Positions 11,658-23,878 of a stretch of 64,000 nt of DNA are shown piece after piece (within the stretch, counting starts at the first letter, position 1; each line of letters opens with the position of its first letter). The position numbers were made by a program, and so were the translations under genes. The stretch lies in NCBI GenBank assembly GCA_006176705.1, contig QRFJ01004932.1:186001-250000 (forward strand). Direction: 5' to 3'. The DNA is from Cocos nucifera. Its lineage: Eukaryota > Streptophyta > Magnoliopsida > Arecales > Arecaceae. The notes beneath the pieces were generated by a model that worked only from the letters and a program-made list of their open reading frames with translations, did not search any database and was not told where the DNA came from.

Positions 11658-13881
11658 AATTTTGCAGGTATACCAAGGATCCAATGAAGCTAAAAGAAGA
11701 AAATTTTTATGGATGTCTTGGAAATGAAAATAGATGGATGGTGCTATTTGGTAAAATCTAAACTATTCTCACACCATGCCATCTTTATTTGCTAAATATA
11801 TTTTGATTATTAATTAACATAATTATTAAGCATGTTTGATTGATTTTAATGCTTGCAATAATTTGAATGCTTTGATTTTAAAGATTAATACGCTCTCCTC
11901 TATATATCATGCTATGGATGAAATGGTTTATTTTAAAATTTAGCATAATATTTTAAGTCTTTTAATATCAATTTTATAATTAATAAATTTAAATTAAAAG
12001 ATTCTTATTGGATATGAGTGTTTTAAATTGCTAAATATTCATAGAGAACTTCAGTTTTAATTTTTGATATCAAACAACTTACTATTGCCATGTATCTGAT
12101 TGATTTATCTTTTGGCAAAAAGAGAAGAATGTCTTTGTTTCAAATATGATTTTACATAGTTATATATTTGATATGATATCATTTGAAACAAATTCAAAAA
12201 TGCATACCTTTTCTGAACTTAATTGCTTGATATTTCTTATGAAAAGAAAGAAATGATCTTTTTGAAAAATGACTGAAATTTTCTTTATGATTTGCCTTAA
12301 CCAATTTGCTGATATCAATTCAAATTGATTTATCATTCTAAATCCTTAAACTATTTAATTTGAATCAATTCATCTTGATTTAATTTAAAACTAAAATCAT
12401 TCGTATCAAGCTGAATTTACAAATTAATCTTTAAAATAGTACTGAACCAAGAAAATCATGATTTGATCTAAAATTTAGTTTAATTGGTATCAAGAAAATC
12501 TTTCAAAGAAATGACTCTATTTGTTAATGTAAGGAGGAGAAAATATTAAAGAAGAAGTAATCATTTAATAAAAAAAAGATCTTTGAAATTAAAAATATAT
12601 TTTAAATTTTAAAAATCTGAATTTAGTGGTTAAATTCGTGTTGAATTTGCTTGATTTGAAATAAAGAAGAGAAGAAAGTTGAAAAGTAAATTAATCTTGC
12701 TATAAGTATGAAAAATAGGGGGAGAGATATTTTCTAACTTGATTTGATTGTTCTATCTTGTTTCTGGACAATTAGTTGAAGTTAAAAGAAGTTTGAGACA
12801 TATTCTTACTCCAAATAAATTAATTTTGATACATTCTTATAATTTTAAAGCTCATTTATAAATATAATACTTAACTTTTCATGTGCTAATCTTTTAAACA
12901 TGATTTGCAAGATTATTCTTGGTAAATGACCAGAGTTAAAGTAAATTTACAGCATATTCCTTCTCAAAAATGAATTTCTAAACTCAATTTTGAAACTCAT
13001 TTAAAAATTCAAATTTGATCCTAAATTTCTGATGTGCATTGCAAAATCCTTATGAATTATTTATTTTAAAATAATTTTTACTCAAAGCAATAAATTTAAA
13101 AATATTACTATCTTTTGCTTTAATATTATTCATTTTTTTTTGCTCGATACATCTTCGATACATATCTTTTTCGAGCTTAATTGACTAAAATTTCTTAAAA
13201 AAAGGAAAGATTGAACATTAAATTTTACATTATGCTTGGTTTCATGATCAAATCTTTTGAAAAACTCTATTCCTCTTAAAACTTAAAAGTGCATATTTGA
13301 AAATCTGAATAAAGATCATATTCATTCAAAAAGAGGAAAAGCATATAATATTTAAATTCAAGCTAATTTTTAAAATTAAAATAAATATGTGAAACTTATT
13401 TTGAGTCAAATGACAAATTTTCAAAAGAGAGATGATTCATTCAAATTGATTTCATGAATTTAATACATCTCTCAATTTAATGCTTTGATGTTGATTTTGA
13501 TGACTCATATAAATTAATTTTCTGAACTTAATGCAATTCTTACTTTGATACAATCATATTATTGATTTTGATGATTATTTCTTATTTCTTTTCCATAAGC
13601 TTTTTGATGCTATCAAAAAGGGGGAGAGGAATGTTGAGTATATGCTTGAAAAAACTCAATGAATTGTATTGATGCTTGAAATGAAAACTTAATACTCACT
13701 GATATGAATTGAAATATTTTTTTGTGAGTATATGAAATATGTGCAATGAACCAAAAGAATAATTGAGAACATTCATCAAAGTACTCATTCATGTGTTTAA
13801 TCTATACTTCATGATATTTTTTAGCAAAATGCCTAGAAATATATTATTTGCTTTTATTGTGCATATACTCAAGATTTTGTC
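11658..13881 (+). other. Non-coding AT-rich tail of element F
   Basis: About 2.2 kb between gag and the 3' polypurine tract with no credible reading frame. It stands where pol, and in some Sireviruses an extra env-like frame, would lie. Purine tracts resembling extra polypurine tracts occur near 12713-12727 and at 13610-13630 (CAAAAAGGGGGAGAGGAATG). Confidence 0.65.
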
Positions 13882-13898
13882 ATCATCAAAAAGGAGAT
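13882..13898 (+). other. Polypurine tract of F
   Basis: ATCAAAAAGGAGAT lies directly before the 3' LTR start TGTTGACC. Confidence 0.8.
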
Positions 13899-15368
13899 TG
13901 TTGACCCTGAGATTGATTTTGATGATTCCAAAATATTGAGTATATTATGTATCTAATCAAGTATTTCAAGAATGTGTATAGAATTTTTCAAGTATCTAAA
14001 ATGAAGAATTTATCTCAAGAATAAACCCTCTCAAGATGCCATACCAAAATATTTAAAAGAGCAAATTCACACATATTTGGATGGCTTGGTATGAAGAAAG
14101 TATGATTGAAAGAAGAGAAATTAAAATTGAAGAAAGCAATTATATTTAAAAGAGTTTGGGGCTAAGAAACTCAAGTTTGGTCAAACATTAAAGAAAAATA
14201 AAGTCTGAATTTTTTGAGACGTCTCGGATTTTTTTCGAGAGCTCTCGAATGGTCTGGCATAATGAAACAGTATTCTGGCATAGTCTCGAGAGGTCTCGAG
14301 TTGTCTCATTCTCAGGAGATAGAAACTTCATTTCTATGCTCTAAGAGCGAGAGGTCTCGTAGATTTCTCGAGAGATCTCGCGGTTCTGGCAAGACGTCTT
14401 GTGAAAAACTGAGAGGTCTCGATCTGTGCGGACAACCTTCAACAAATAGTTTTTCAATGGCTATTTTTCGATCCCAACGACTACTTCAGAGCTTCCAATG
14501 GCTATAACTCTTACTCCAACCTTCTTTAAAGGTGGAGAATCAATTGAAAAAAAAAAAGAAGAAAGAGATTAAGAGATTTAGAGAGAGAATCTTTTAGATT
14601 TTGTGAGGAACATTGAATATCCAAAGAAAAAAAAAGGAGTATTGTGCATAGATTTCAGCGAGCCTTCAAAGCAATCTTCTCCAACATCTTCTACATCCTC
14701 TCAAGCATAATTTGAAGAAAAGCCAAGCTTCAATCGAGCACATTATCGGCTTATTCTTTAGGATTTAAAAGAGCTTATGCTCTATTTTTTATATCGTGCT
14801 GAAACTTTACTTGTATTTTTTGATTTCTTTACAAGTTTCTTTAGAGCAAAAAAACTTGAGGTTTAGGCCCGTCCAAGCTCGGAATTGGACATTATAGATT
14901 TTGGTTGGTGATCCTGAGAAACCAACTGGGTTGTTGGTGAACCCAAAAAACTAACAGTATTAGGTTTTGGTTCATACTCCTATGAAAACCAACTAGGTTT
15001 GTTTGTGAGCTTGGGAAAACAAACACACTATAATCAAGGATAGATTATAGTTGAACTCCCAAGAAAAGCTTAAAGAGTGGACGTAGGAGCGGGTTGCTCT
15101 GAACCACTATAAATTTTTATGTATTTATGTTGTGCTTTTTTCTTCTATCTCTCTATATACTTTGCATGCTTATAATTCTTACTTTACTTTCATAGTTTGA
15201 TTTTGTTATCTTAATTCCACTGCTCATATTATATACATCTCATCCTCACCACTTAGATTAAGATCAAAGCACATAATTGCTTAGAGTTAAATTTAGCCAA
15301 AGCTTTTATAAGAACCCAATTCACCCCCCCCCCCCCTCTAACTCTTGGGTTGCTACCTCTGGGCGATA
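13899..15368 (+). repeat. 3' LTR of element F
   Basis: 1470 bp, clearly homologous to the 5' LTR over its whole length, with small indels. The palindrome-rich block recurs at about 14215-14430. A run of about 14 C lies near 15325, where the 5' LTR has a C/T mix; its length may be unreliable. It ends GGGCGATA where the 5' LTR ends GGACAACA. Confidence 0.87.
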
Positions 15369-16080
15369 GTCCTGTCCATATCTTATATGGTATTTTACTT
15401 ACAGACTTGCTCGAAACTCTATTTAGTAAGTAACAAGCTGACTCTAGTATATAACCCCAAAAGAAGATCAACAGACTTGCAAAGTCCATCATGGACCGAA
15501 CCATGTCTAATAAGGTTCGATTACTCCTTTCTGACACACTATTAAGCTATGGTGTACCAAGAGGGATCCATTGGGAGAGAATCTCATTCTCTTCTAGATA
15601 TGTTAAAAACTTACTAGTAAGGTATTTACCTTTTTGATCTGATTGAAGAATTTTAATACTTTTATCTATTTATTTCTCTACTTCAGTATGGAATCATTTG
15701 AACATTTCAAATGACTCAAACTTATGCTTCATAAGATAGATGTACCCATATCTTGATAGGATGTCTGCGAATGTAATGAAATAGTCATATCCACCTCTAG
15801 CACTAATGCTCATAGGACCACATACATCAGTATGTATGAGTCCTAGAAGCATATTGGCTCGCTCACTTTTTACAATAAATGGTGGCTTGGTTATCTTCCC
15901 AAGCAGATAGGACTCATAGATTGACAGTGATTCATAATCATCAATTTTGAGGATACCCTCTTGTGCTAGTCTATTTATTCTATTCTTATTAATATGACCT
16001 AGCCTATAGTGCCTAAGATAGATATCGGAGATATTTTTTATTATAGGGCATTTGTTAGACGTGTACACTACACTATCAAG
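15369..16080 (-). pseudogene. Copia E: integrase N-terminal and core part
   Basis: Continues the E polyprotein across inserted F. The minus strand shows the HHCC-type start (LRHYRLGHINKNRINRL at ~15960-16035) and the core start (LLGLIHTDVCGPMSISARGG at ~15775-15845). RYGYIYLMKHKFESFEMFK follows at ~15694-15745. Further on, NRTLLDMVRSMM is readable at 15480-15525 and ESACYLLNRVSSKSV at ~15405-15450. Integrase inserts the DNA copy into host chromosomes. Stops and frame changes near 15545-15690 show it is dead. Confidence 0.85.
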
Positions 16081-17332
16081 CTATGATAATAAATAAATAC
16101 CATTGCTCATTTGTCCATGCATCATAGTAATATCATTCATAATGACATCACAATGATCTTTCTTTATTGGAAATTCATAACCATTCATAGCCAATTGGCC
16201 TATAGAAATAATGTTCCATAAGAAACTAGGACAAAAATGATAATTTGGAACAATGATATTTAATTTGAATACAAGCTTGATAATTTCTAAAGCTAGAACT
16301 AGAACTAGTCTTCCATCTTCGATTTTCAGGAATCTCTTGCCATCTCCAAATTTCCTACTGAGCTAAAGTCCCTACAACGAATTGTATATATTAATAGGAC
16401 TAATGGTATCTAATATCTAGGTAGTAGAATCATAAATAGAAAAATTACAAGATATTATTATATAGGTACCTTGTCCAGCAATAGCTTTCTTCTTTCTCTC
16501 ATTTTGCCTATTTGGGTCTAGTGAGGTAATGCATAGAGGATAATTCCTCTTCCAATGCTTATGCTTCTTGCAGTAGAAGCACTCTGCTTAACTCTAGTTG
16601 GACTTGGGCTTCTTGGTTTGACTAAGCTGAGATATCATAGCACTTTGCACCTCATTTTTCTTCATTTTATTCTTCTTCCCTTTCTTAAAGGATTGATACC
16701 CAGATGAAGATCCTTTCATTAAATTTACCATCTCCTTCTGGAGTTGGTGATCCTTCTCAAAAGCCTGTAGCAACTTCATCAAACCATGGTAGTTCACTAT
16801 AGGCTTCATCATTGTATAATGACTAAGAAAAGGGAGATATGACTTGGGCAATGAATTCAATATTGCATCCTTCTTGAGCTGCTCCTGTAAGAAAACTCCA
16901 AACTTTCTCAGGTACCCGATCATCTCGATCATATACAATACATTATCCATGGCCGATGCCCCCTCCATCTTGGCATTGAAGATGGCACAACTAGTCTTGT
17001 GTCTTTTAATATCATTTGGAGTGCCAAAGAATTCTTACAACACTTGTAACATGTCTTCAGGCTGAGCATCCTCGAATTTATAGCTAAATTCATCACTCGT
17101 AGATGCCCGTATTATGCAACAAATAGTGATGCCGTCATTGATCTTTTTTGGATAAGTGCCTCTGATCATACCATGCATGTTCGGTGCAGGCTCCTCAAGT
17201 CAGATCCACTATCACATAAAGGATCCACTTATGCTCCAAGATAATCTAAAGCTTTTGATACCAGCTATTGAAATTGGATCCTGATAACTTTTCATTATCT
17301 AATAATGATCTTAGAGACAAAGAATTAGCCAT
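16081..17332 (-). pseudogene. Copia E: gag and protease remnant
   Basis: Gag starts at ATG 17332 on the minus strand with MANSLSLRSLL, the same start as Copia B gag (MATSLSLRSLL). Readable blocks are MLQVL near 17045 and HKTSCAIFNAKMEG near 16965-17010. DAILNSLPKSYLPFLSH follows near 16825-16875. The zinc knuckle near 16535-16581 reads CFYCKKHKHWKRNY, its last Cys changed to Tyr. The protease block WILDT is visible near 16420, with its active-site Gly lost, followed by scattered NYHFCP-type blocks down to 16081. Several stops interrupt it. Confidence 0.8.
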
Positions 17333-19324
17333 ATCTAAAAGGAAAACAAGAACCTTATTAGTATATGAATCATTTAATCCTAAAGATATGGACTTTAGTC
17401 TAAAGGTTCTCCCACTATTTTATACAAATTGATAGCTTTTACCTCCAATTCGAGGAATTATATTAACTCCTTAGTGGGTACTAGAATCCACACTGACTAC
17501 GCACAAGCCTGACTTTGATCGGCTCATCTATGTGTATCAGCAGGTAGGTTCTCAACCAATTATTTCTCCAAACAACTTTTAATAATTAATTTTGCCCTAG
17601 GAGCCTTTTCAGTTGACTTTGGTCTTCTCTGTAAGGTTTAGTTAGGTCCAACCATTAACATGACCAACTAAGCACATCTAACAAATAAATGATCAAGCCT
17701 GACTTTGGTCAGCCAACACAACCGTCCATTGGAGAGTGCAACTAAGTTATCATATTATAAATGAAAATTCCGATAGTAGATGAGCACCAGGTCTTTGGAC
17801 CTTCAATGATCATCAAACTAATAGATCCATTATCATCCAACTTAATGGAAGGCTATGATCTTGTTATCCCTATAATAATTTCATTTTATGGATCTAATAA
17901 TTTAGAGGATTTATTACTTGTTTAGAAGAGAAGAGAGAAGATCAACTAGATTCAGTAATCCTCTCACTGACTTCACCAAATCTTAAAGAGGACTTATCTA
18001 GTTGATTGGCACCTAGATCAGCCACGCTGATCAATCTTGGTGACATGGATCAACTCAAATTTATTAAGTGCCTAATCAAAGCACTATCTATCAGGATGGC
18101 CAAGTAAATAAGATCGGTTTAAGGGATATGCCATTAACTCATCAAAGACTCATCAGTGCGAGTAGCTTTTAATTAAAAACCATCGATCTAAACTACCAAA
18201 CTTACCTTAGACATGATCTAGTTAATTAGTTTTGATTTGATCCACCTAATAATTTGGGCTCGGCCACTGAGCTACAGCCAAGATCCATTTGGTAGAAATA
18301 TGGATTTGATCAACTACGATAATTGAGAATTGATCAAGAGAAGAATTGACCTAATTTAAATTAATTATTAATTAGATTTGATCGATTACTTAATCCATCA
18401 TCTATATAATTTCTATTCCTAGGTCTAACCCATTTAATAGATCTTGATCCAAGCTAATCCCATGAACTCAAGGTTTATGAACATTGCCTTTAAGATCATT
18501 AATTCTCCAATTTAGATCTCTTTGTTTCATAGCATAATTCATAATTAAGTTTATAAACATGGAAACATTTTTAATATATAAAATAATTTTACATAAATTT
18601 TATGCAAAAAAATTTTGTTCTATAATTGGGATCAACCCCTCCCTGATAGATGTCGACTCCATCTAGCAGGTTGACCCATAGGTCGATATCTGTGATATAA
18701 CAAAAATCCTAAAATTGTCGTCTGCAGTAAATGGGTCGACCCCTTAAAAAAAAAGGATCGACCCCTAGGGACTGGGGTTGACCCGAATAGGAAAAAGGGT
18801 TGACCCTTGCAGGCATGCCAGCAATAATTGCAAAGTTTTAGATTTTTGGTCTTTGCACAAAATTCAATAAAATCAATCATAAATTAATTTTAGATCTTAT
18901 CTAAATATATTTATGATTCTAGATTTTATTCTTAATGATTAGATTCATCTTTTCATACAACTTTTGTGTCAAATACAAACAATCCTAGGGTTTCATAAAT
19001 CTAGGATTTTGTAGAAAAGTAAGTTCTGATCCTTTCATGTTTCTTCTTCATGAAAAATTATAATGGCCCTCCTACATGCCATAAGATATCCCTATCAAAT
19101 AAGAAGAGAGGGCCTTTAAATCCTTCTTTCTCTTATGATCGGATGGCTTGATGATTTACTCAATCTAAATACTAGGTTACAAGAAAATAAACTAATCTAA
19201 TCATATTCAGATCTGAATTTGAAAAAACTAGATCATATCTACATTAGATCTTATGCATCTCATGCATCAAAAATTTATATTTTAAAAGCTACGTATGTAT
19301 ATCATATCATACGAGGAACCAAAA
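17333..19324 (-). other. Long untranslated leader of Copia E
   Basis: About 2.0 kb between primer site and gag start, without a credible reading frame. It is alignable with the leader of Copia B (43905-45836). It carries a repeated GGGTYGACCC word at 18628-18806 and a hairpin word (CTGAC, TTTG, GTCAG) at 17699-17712. Confidence 0.7.
18628..18806. repeat. Array of GGGTCGACCC-like palindromic words in the E leader
   Basis: Six copies of a GGRTYRACCC word, for example near 18629, 18669, 18733 (GGGTCGACCCC), 18754, 18775 and 18797. The spacers differ, so this is a scatter of one word, not a simple tandem repeat. Confidence 0.7.
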
Positions 19325-19336
19325 GCTCCGATACCA
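19325..19336 (-). other. Primer binding site of Copia E
   Basis: The minus strand reads TGGTATCGGAGC, one base from the Met-tRNA-type site TGGTATCAGAGC. It directly adjoins the 5' LTR. Confidence 0.85.
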
Positions 19337-19337
19337 C

Positions 19338-20782
19338 TATTGGAGAAGCATGGTGTTTTAATGAATGATTTTCAAAATTCTTTTAAAAAATAATACAGCA
19401 AAAGATTTTAAATTAATTCTTTTAATCTAAACATACATTAGATCTGATCTATAAAATCTTTTACCAGGACCTATGATATGATATCATGTATATAAAATCT
19501 GAAACAAAAGATTATGAGATTGAATCATATATCTAAACTTGATGCGACAATCGCTGCATGTATAGATCATGTTCGTTGCTTCAGTTGTGCACACAAATGA
19601 TCTCTAAGGGTATCCATATGAAGCCCATCTGCCTGCTCCTGAAGTGCTAGCTCCTTGCAAAAGACTCTCTTTAATGGTTAAACAATAAAGGAAGAAGAAT
19701 GGATTGGAATAAGAGAACAACCTTCTCTTATTTCTCTTATAAAACCCTAGTCTTTCACCCAATAGAGGAACAGATTCCTCTAGGAATCACACCAAGGAAG
19801 CCCACCCCTAGAGCTCACGCCCAAGCCTCTCTCCCAGGATTTTTGATGCCTCAAAAACTTTAATTTTTTTGCATACACCTTCGTCTCACAAAGAGCTATT
19901 TATATAGAACTGAAATATAGAGTTGGAGATTGGAACGAAGTCCAATTCAAAAATTTTTTAAAGTAAGACTTCTCCAAACCCTAACCCTATCAAAGAGTGG
20001 GTGGCAAGGGGTGTGGGTGTCCTGATCTCACATGCACAAAACCTTGTATATGGAGAATAGATGGGCGACATCTAAGGTTAGGCACAAGGGAGGTGCAGTC
20101 CAATGTTTGGACTCTAGGATATCATCTGATTTGGTTCAAATCAAATAATCTTTGATTAGATCTAAACATATAAGTTGACCTAATCTAATTAGGCTCTTAA
20201 TCTCTTGATCAAATGAAGAATTAATTAAGTCCAAGATCTGATCAAATCAGAATCTCATCTTTCTTAGCAATTAGGTCATCCAATAATTTAATTGGGTTAG
20301 ACCTAATTGAATCCAATTCAATTAGTCTTGTTCTAATCCACATAACTCAATCAAATTAAATCAATTAATAATCTAATTATTAATCAATTTTTTTTAATTA
20401 ATTATATTAGATTAATTATCAATCATATTGATAATTGAACTCTTTAATGATTCACAATCATTGATTAGCCATCTGATTATATCAAAACTTCTATATATGT
20501 GATCCCATAGGTTTGAACACTAAGCTGATAGCACAAGAACAAGCTTCCTGTACCAATCATCTAGCTATGGTACTCGATGACCGAATAGAGTCAAATATAG
20601 CAAAGCAATATTCATAGCCTACTGGAATATGATTCTTGTATAATTCTTCCCCTTGACCAATAATGCTTAGAAAAATATCAGAGTTTATTTATCAACTCTT
20701 GAATAGTAATCCTTATAGTATCTCAATCTTGTGACTCTCACAAGGACTACCTTGGCTAAGGTTTTACTAAATTGAAACACAT
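19338..20782 (-). repeat. 5' LTR of Copia E, partial
   Basis: Matches 5090 to about 6545 in the same orientation, starting TATTGGAGAAGCATGG (TG changed to TA). It stops at 20783, where element G begins inside the shared word GAAACACATT. The last ~610 bp of the LTR were not found elsewhere in the window. Confidence 0.88.
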
Positions 20783-22198
20783 TGTTGACCTTAGGTATGA
20801 TTTTGATGAATAATAAAATATTTGACTCTATTTTTGGTACTACCAATTTGGTTGGAGTGTTTAAGACAAAGTTCAAGAAGATAAGAACACATCTCAATGA
20901 AGCTCCATGTATTTGATTGAAAGAACCAAGAAAGAAGAACAAAAGAGATCAAGCCAAATATTTGTCAAAGTATACTAGGTCATTAATTAACTCAAGAGAA
21001 GTTTAAAGTTAAATCTGGCATAGTTTTAGCACTTAGCACCAACCAAGAGTCGACTCAGGAGTCAACTTAAGAAAAGTATGAGCCGATTTAAGGACTCAGA
21101 CATGCACCAAACTCAAAAATAGAAGACATTATTTTGAATCCTATCATAGGAGTCGACCAAGAGTCAACTCATGGAGGAGTTGACTCATGTCTCAAAAGGG
21201 CACCAGTTTAAGAACAGAATGCTAAATTTTTTATCTTACGACTGGAGTCGACTCATGAAGTCCAGGAGTTGACTCCAGCATGCAGAACTAGCACGGGATA
21301 GAAAATACAGAGAGTTTGATTTTTCATCCTGTGATTGGAGTTGTCTTAAGGCTTTGGAGAGTCAATTCCTGAGCTTCTGACAGCCCCAACGGCTAAATTC
21401 CAAAACTACCTAGATTTTATTTTGGATGCTCTAAATGATTTTTTCTAGCATTCCAATAGCTACAAACCTATTTTTGGACTTCTTAACTTGGATTAGAAGG
21501 CTTCTAAGGTTAGATTAAGGCTTGGAAACTCAAGATATAAAAGCAAGAAAGTAAAAAACATTAGCAAGAATTTAAAAACTGTGCTGTCCAAATAGTGAGC
21601 TTTAAAGAGCCTTCATTGCTGTTCAACCACTCAACCAGCTATGCAATCAAGGCATTCTCAAGTGAAGGAATGGAGCATTCATTGCTAAAGCTCTCCAACA
21701 ACTCAGCTTGTGCATTAAAGCTTTAAAATCAGCTTTTCAAGGAGTTTGTTTCTCTTTAAATTTCTATATCTCAAAATTTCTGTATTTCAAGTTTCAAAAG
21801 TATTGAAACTTGGGGGATAGGCTCATCCAAGCCTTGAATTGGATTTGTACAAGCCTAGGAGTGGCTTGGGGTTAGATTTTGATTGGTTAGCCCGCAAAAC
21901 CAACTGAATTTAGATTGTGAACTTGAAAGAAAAATAATCTTGCTGTAATCTTGAAGATTATAATAAAATTTTTAAGTGGAGTGCTTGAGGAGTGGATGTA
22001 GGTATTGGATTTAACACCAAACCACTATAAAAATCTTGTAGCTTTGTGATTTTTTTCATTAGCTATTATTATTTTTTGCTCATTTAATCACTTTATTTTT
22101 AGCATAGTAGTTTTCTAATTCTGCACATACACCTATTATTCTGAAAATTTATGAAAAATCCAATTCACCTCCCCTCTTGGGTTTTCTTCTGGGCAACA
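20783..22198 (+). repeat. 5' LTR of element G
   Basis: 1416 bp from TGTTGACCTTAGG to CTGGGCAACA, directly before the primer site. At 21049-21375 it holds repeated GAGTCGACTC-like words (GAGTCGACTCAGGAGTCAAC and variants), in the same relative place as the CGAGACGTCTCG words of F. Confidence 0.85.
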
Positions 22199-22200
22199 AG

Positions 22201-22212
22201 TGGTATTAGAGT
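22201..22212 (+). other. Primer binding site of G
   Basis: TGGTATTAGAGT, a two-mismatch copy of the Met-tRNA site, two bases after the LTR end. Confidence 0.85.
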
Positions 22213-22263
22213 AGGTGCTCTTATATTATTTGTTGTTCATTTGATTTAGAGCAATCGATCAGG

Positions 22264-23878
22264 ATGACAACCTAATCGAATATTTTTTGAATGGAAGGGT
22301 AGTCCATAAATAGGCCTCCTCTTTTTAATCATTCAAACTACACATATTAGAAGGCACATATGTGCATATTCATTTAAGCACTTGATTATAATCTATGAAG
22401 TATCATAATCAATGGACCACACATACCTATAATTAGCATTGACAGTAATGTAATTTCTAAACCCGAAAGAGATTGGGATGAAAATGATAAAAAGTTGGCT
22501 CAATTGAATGCTAAAGCAATGAATGTGCTTTATTGGTCACTTAATGCCAATGAATTTAATTAAATTTCTATTTTATTTCAGTCAAAGAAATATAGGATAG
22601 ACTTGAGGTTATCCATGAGGGTACCAATCAAGTAAAGAAATCCATAATAAATATGGTAGTGCATAAGTATTAACTTTTTAAAATGGAATCAACTGAAAGC
22701 ATTACCAAAATGTTTACATGATTTACTGATATTATAAATAGACTCAAAAGCTTAGAAAAATCATATACTAATAGTGAACTTGTGAGAAAAATTCTTAGAT
22801 CTCTTCCTCGAACTTGGGAGGCGAAGGTGATGGCTATACAAGAAGCTAAGGATCTCAACTCCTTGTCCCTTGAAGAGCTTCTTGGTTCTCTCATGGTACA
22901 TGAGTTAACCATGAAGCAAAACTTGGAAGATGAAGTTAAGAAAAAGAAGACCGTGGCCCTCAAGTCCATAGCAAAAGAAGAAGATGAAGAAAGTGAAGAG
23001 TCCGAGAAAGGAGACGATGATGAAAAAATGGCTCTCCTAATTAAAAAATTTAGAAGATTCATAAAAAAGAAAAGACCAAACTTCAAGAAAAGATCCTTCT
23101 CCAAAGATGAAGCTAGTAAAGATCGAGAGAAAGACAAAGACAAGCAGTAGCCTACATATTTTGAATGCAAGAAACCAGGTCATTTCAAGGTAGACTATCA
23201 TCTATTGAAGAAATCCTTCAAAAAAGTAAAGAAGAAAGCAATGATGGCAACATGGAGTAATAGTGAAGATTCTGGTTCAGATGAAGAGGGACAAGAAATA
23301 GTCAATTTGTGTCTTATGGCCCAAGAGGATGAGGTAATACTTGATACTCAATCTGAATTTTTATTTGATGAGTTGTAGAAAGCATTTTATGAATTGTATG
23401 ATGATCTTGAAAAGTTAACCTTGAAAAACAAAAATCTAAAATCAATCAATCAAAATCTAATCAAAGAAATGGAGGAAATATTGATAGAAAAAGAGCTTAT
23501 TTCTGTAGAAAACCAGAACCTAAAGAAAGAACTTGAAAAATATAAATCTATAGTTGATAAGTTTACATTGAGTTCTGAAAAACTATAATTATTATTCAAT
23601 AATCAAAAGCTATTTTTGACAAAGCTGGAATTGGTTTTAGAATTCAAGAGAAATAAAAAATTTCTAAAGAATTTCTTTGAAAATGATCCATCTTCAAATT
23701 CTCAAAAACTAATATGATTTTGTTGTGGAAAATCTGGACACAAGTCATATGTTTGTAATTTCAGAAAAATGAAAAATAGTTTAAACCTTAAGAAAGTATG
23801 GGTTCCAAAAAGAACCATGGTTACTAATCCTAAAGGACCCAAGATGATTTGGGTACCTAAATCCCCACTTGATTTTTG
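22264..23878 (+). pseudogene. Element G gag
   Basis: Starts at ATG 22264 with stops soon after. Blocks match F gag: DWDENDKKLAQLNAKAMNVL near 22470-22530. The clean part 22782-23150 (KILRSLPRTWEAKVMAIQEA, LSLEELLGSLMVHELT) is the end of the UBN2-type domain followed by an acidic/basic tail. A decayed zinc knuckle, YFECKKPGHFKVDY near 23157, has both outer Cys changed to Tyr. A coiled-coil stretch lies at 23394-23588 and a second knuckle-like block (CCGKSGHKSYVC) near 23720-23760. The GPKMIWVPK block at ~23838-23870 leads into protease. Confidence 0.82.

Larger units (their letters stand above)
8925..15368 (+). mobile_element. Element F: gag-only Sirevirus-like Copia, complete with both LTRs
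   Basis: A 6.44-kb element inside the integrase of E. Its LTRs are 8925-10423 and 13899-15368, both starting TGTTGACCCTGAGATTGA. The 5-bp flanks are ATCCT (8920-8924) and GTCCT (15369-15373), a target duplication with one mismatch. On either side the E integrase frame is continuous in register (the PALSHL-type and YEIW-type blocks). Only gag is present; protease, integrase, RT and RNase H are missing. It is therefore non-autonomous and would need proteins from a relative such as G. Confidence 0.88.
5090..20782 (-). mobile_element. Copia element E (Angela/TAR-like), nested host of F, cut by G
   Basis: A minus-strand Copia element. Its 3' LTR is 5090-7155, its internal region 7156-19337 (interrupted by F at 8925-15368) and its partial 5' LTR 19338-20782. 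Without F the internal part is about 5.7 kb. Order on the minus strand: 5' LTR, Met-tRNA-type primer site, ~2 kb leader, gag, protease remnant, integrase, RT, RNase H, polypurine tract, 3' LTR. Every coding block carries stops. The right ~0.6 kb of the 5' LTR is missing because G begins there. Confidence 0.85.

Noticed and set aside
14214..14507. A 97-codon frame rich in Ser, Arg and Leu.
   Set aside because: Lies in the palindrome-rich block of the F 3' LTR and is not open in the 5' LTR copy.
15320..15340. Run of about 14 C.
   Set aside because: Corresponds to a C/T mix in the other F LTR; the length is probably slippage or sequencing error and has no evident function.
22670..23170. A 166-codon minus-strand frame.
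   Set aside because: Antisense shadow of the G gag frame at 22782-23150; its Ser/Phe-rich content mirrors Lys/Glu-rich codons.
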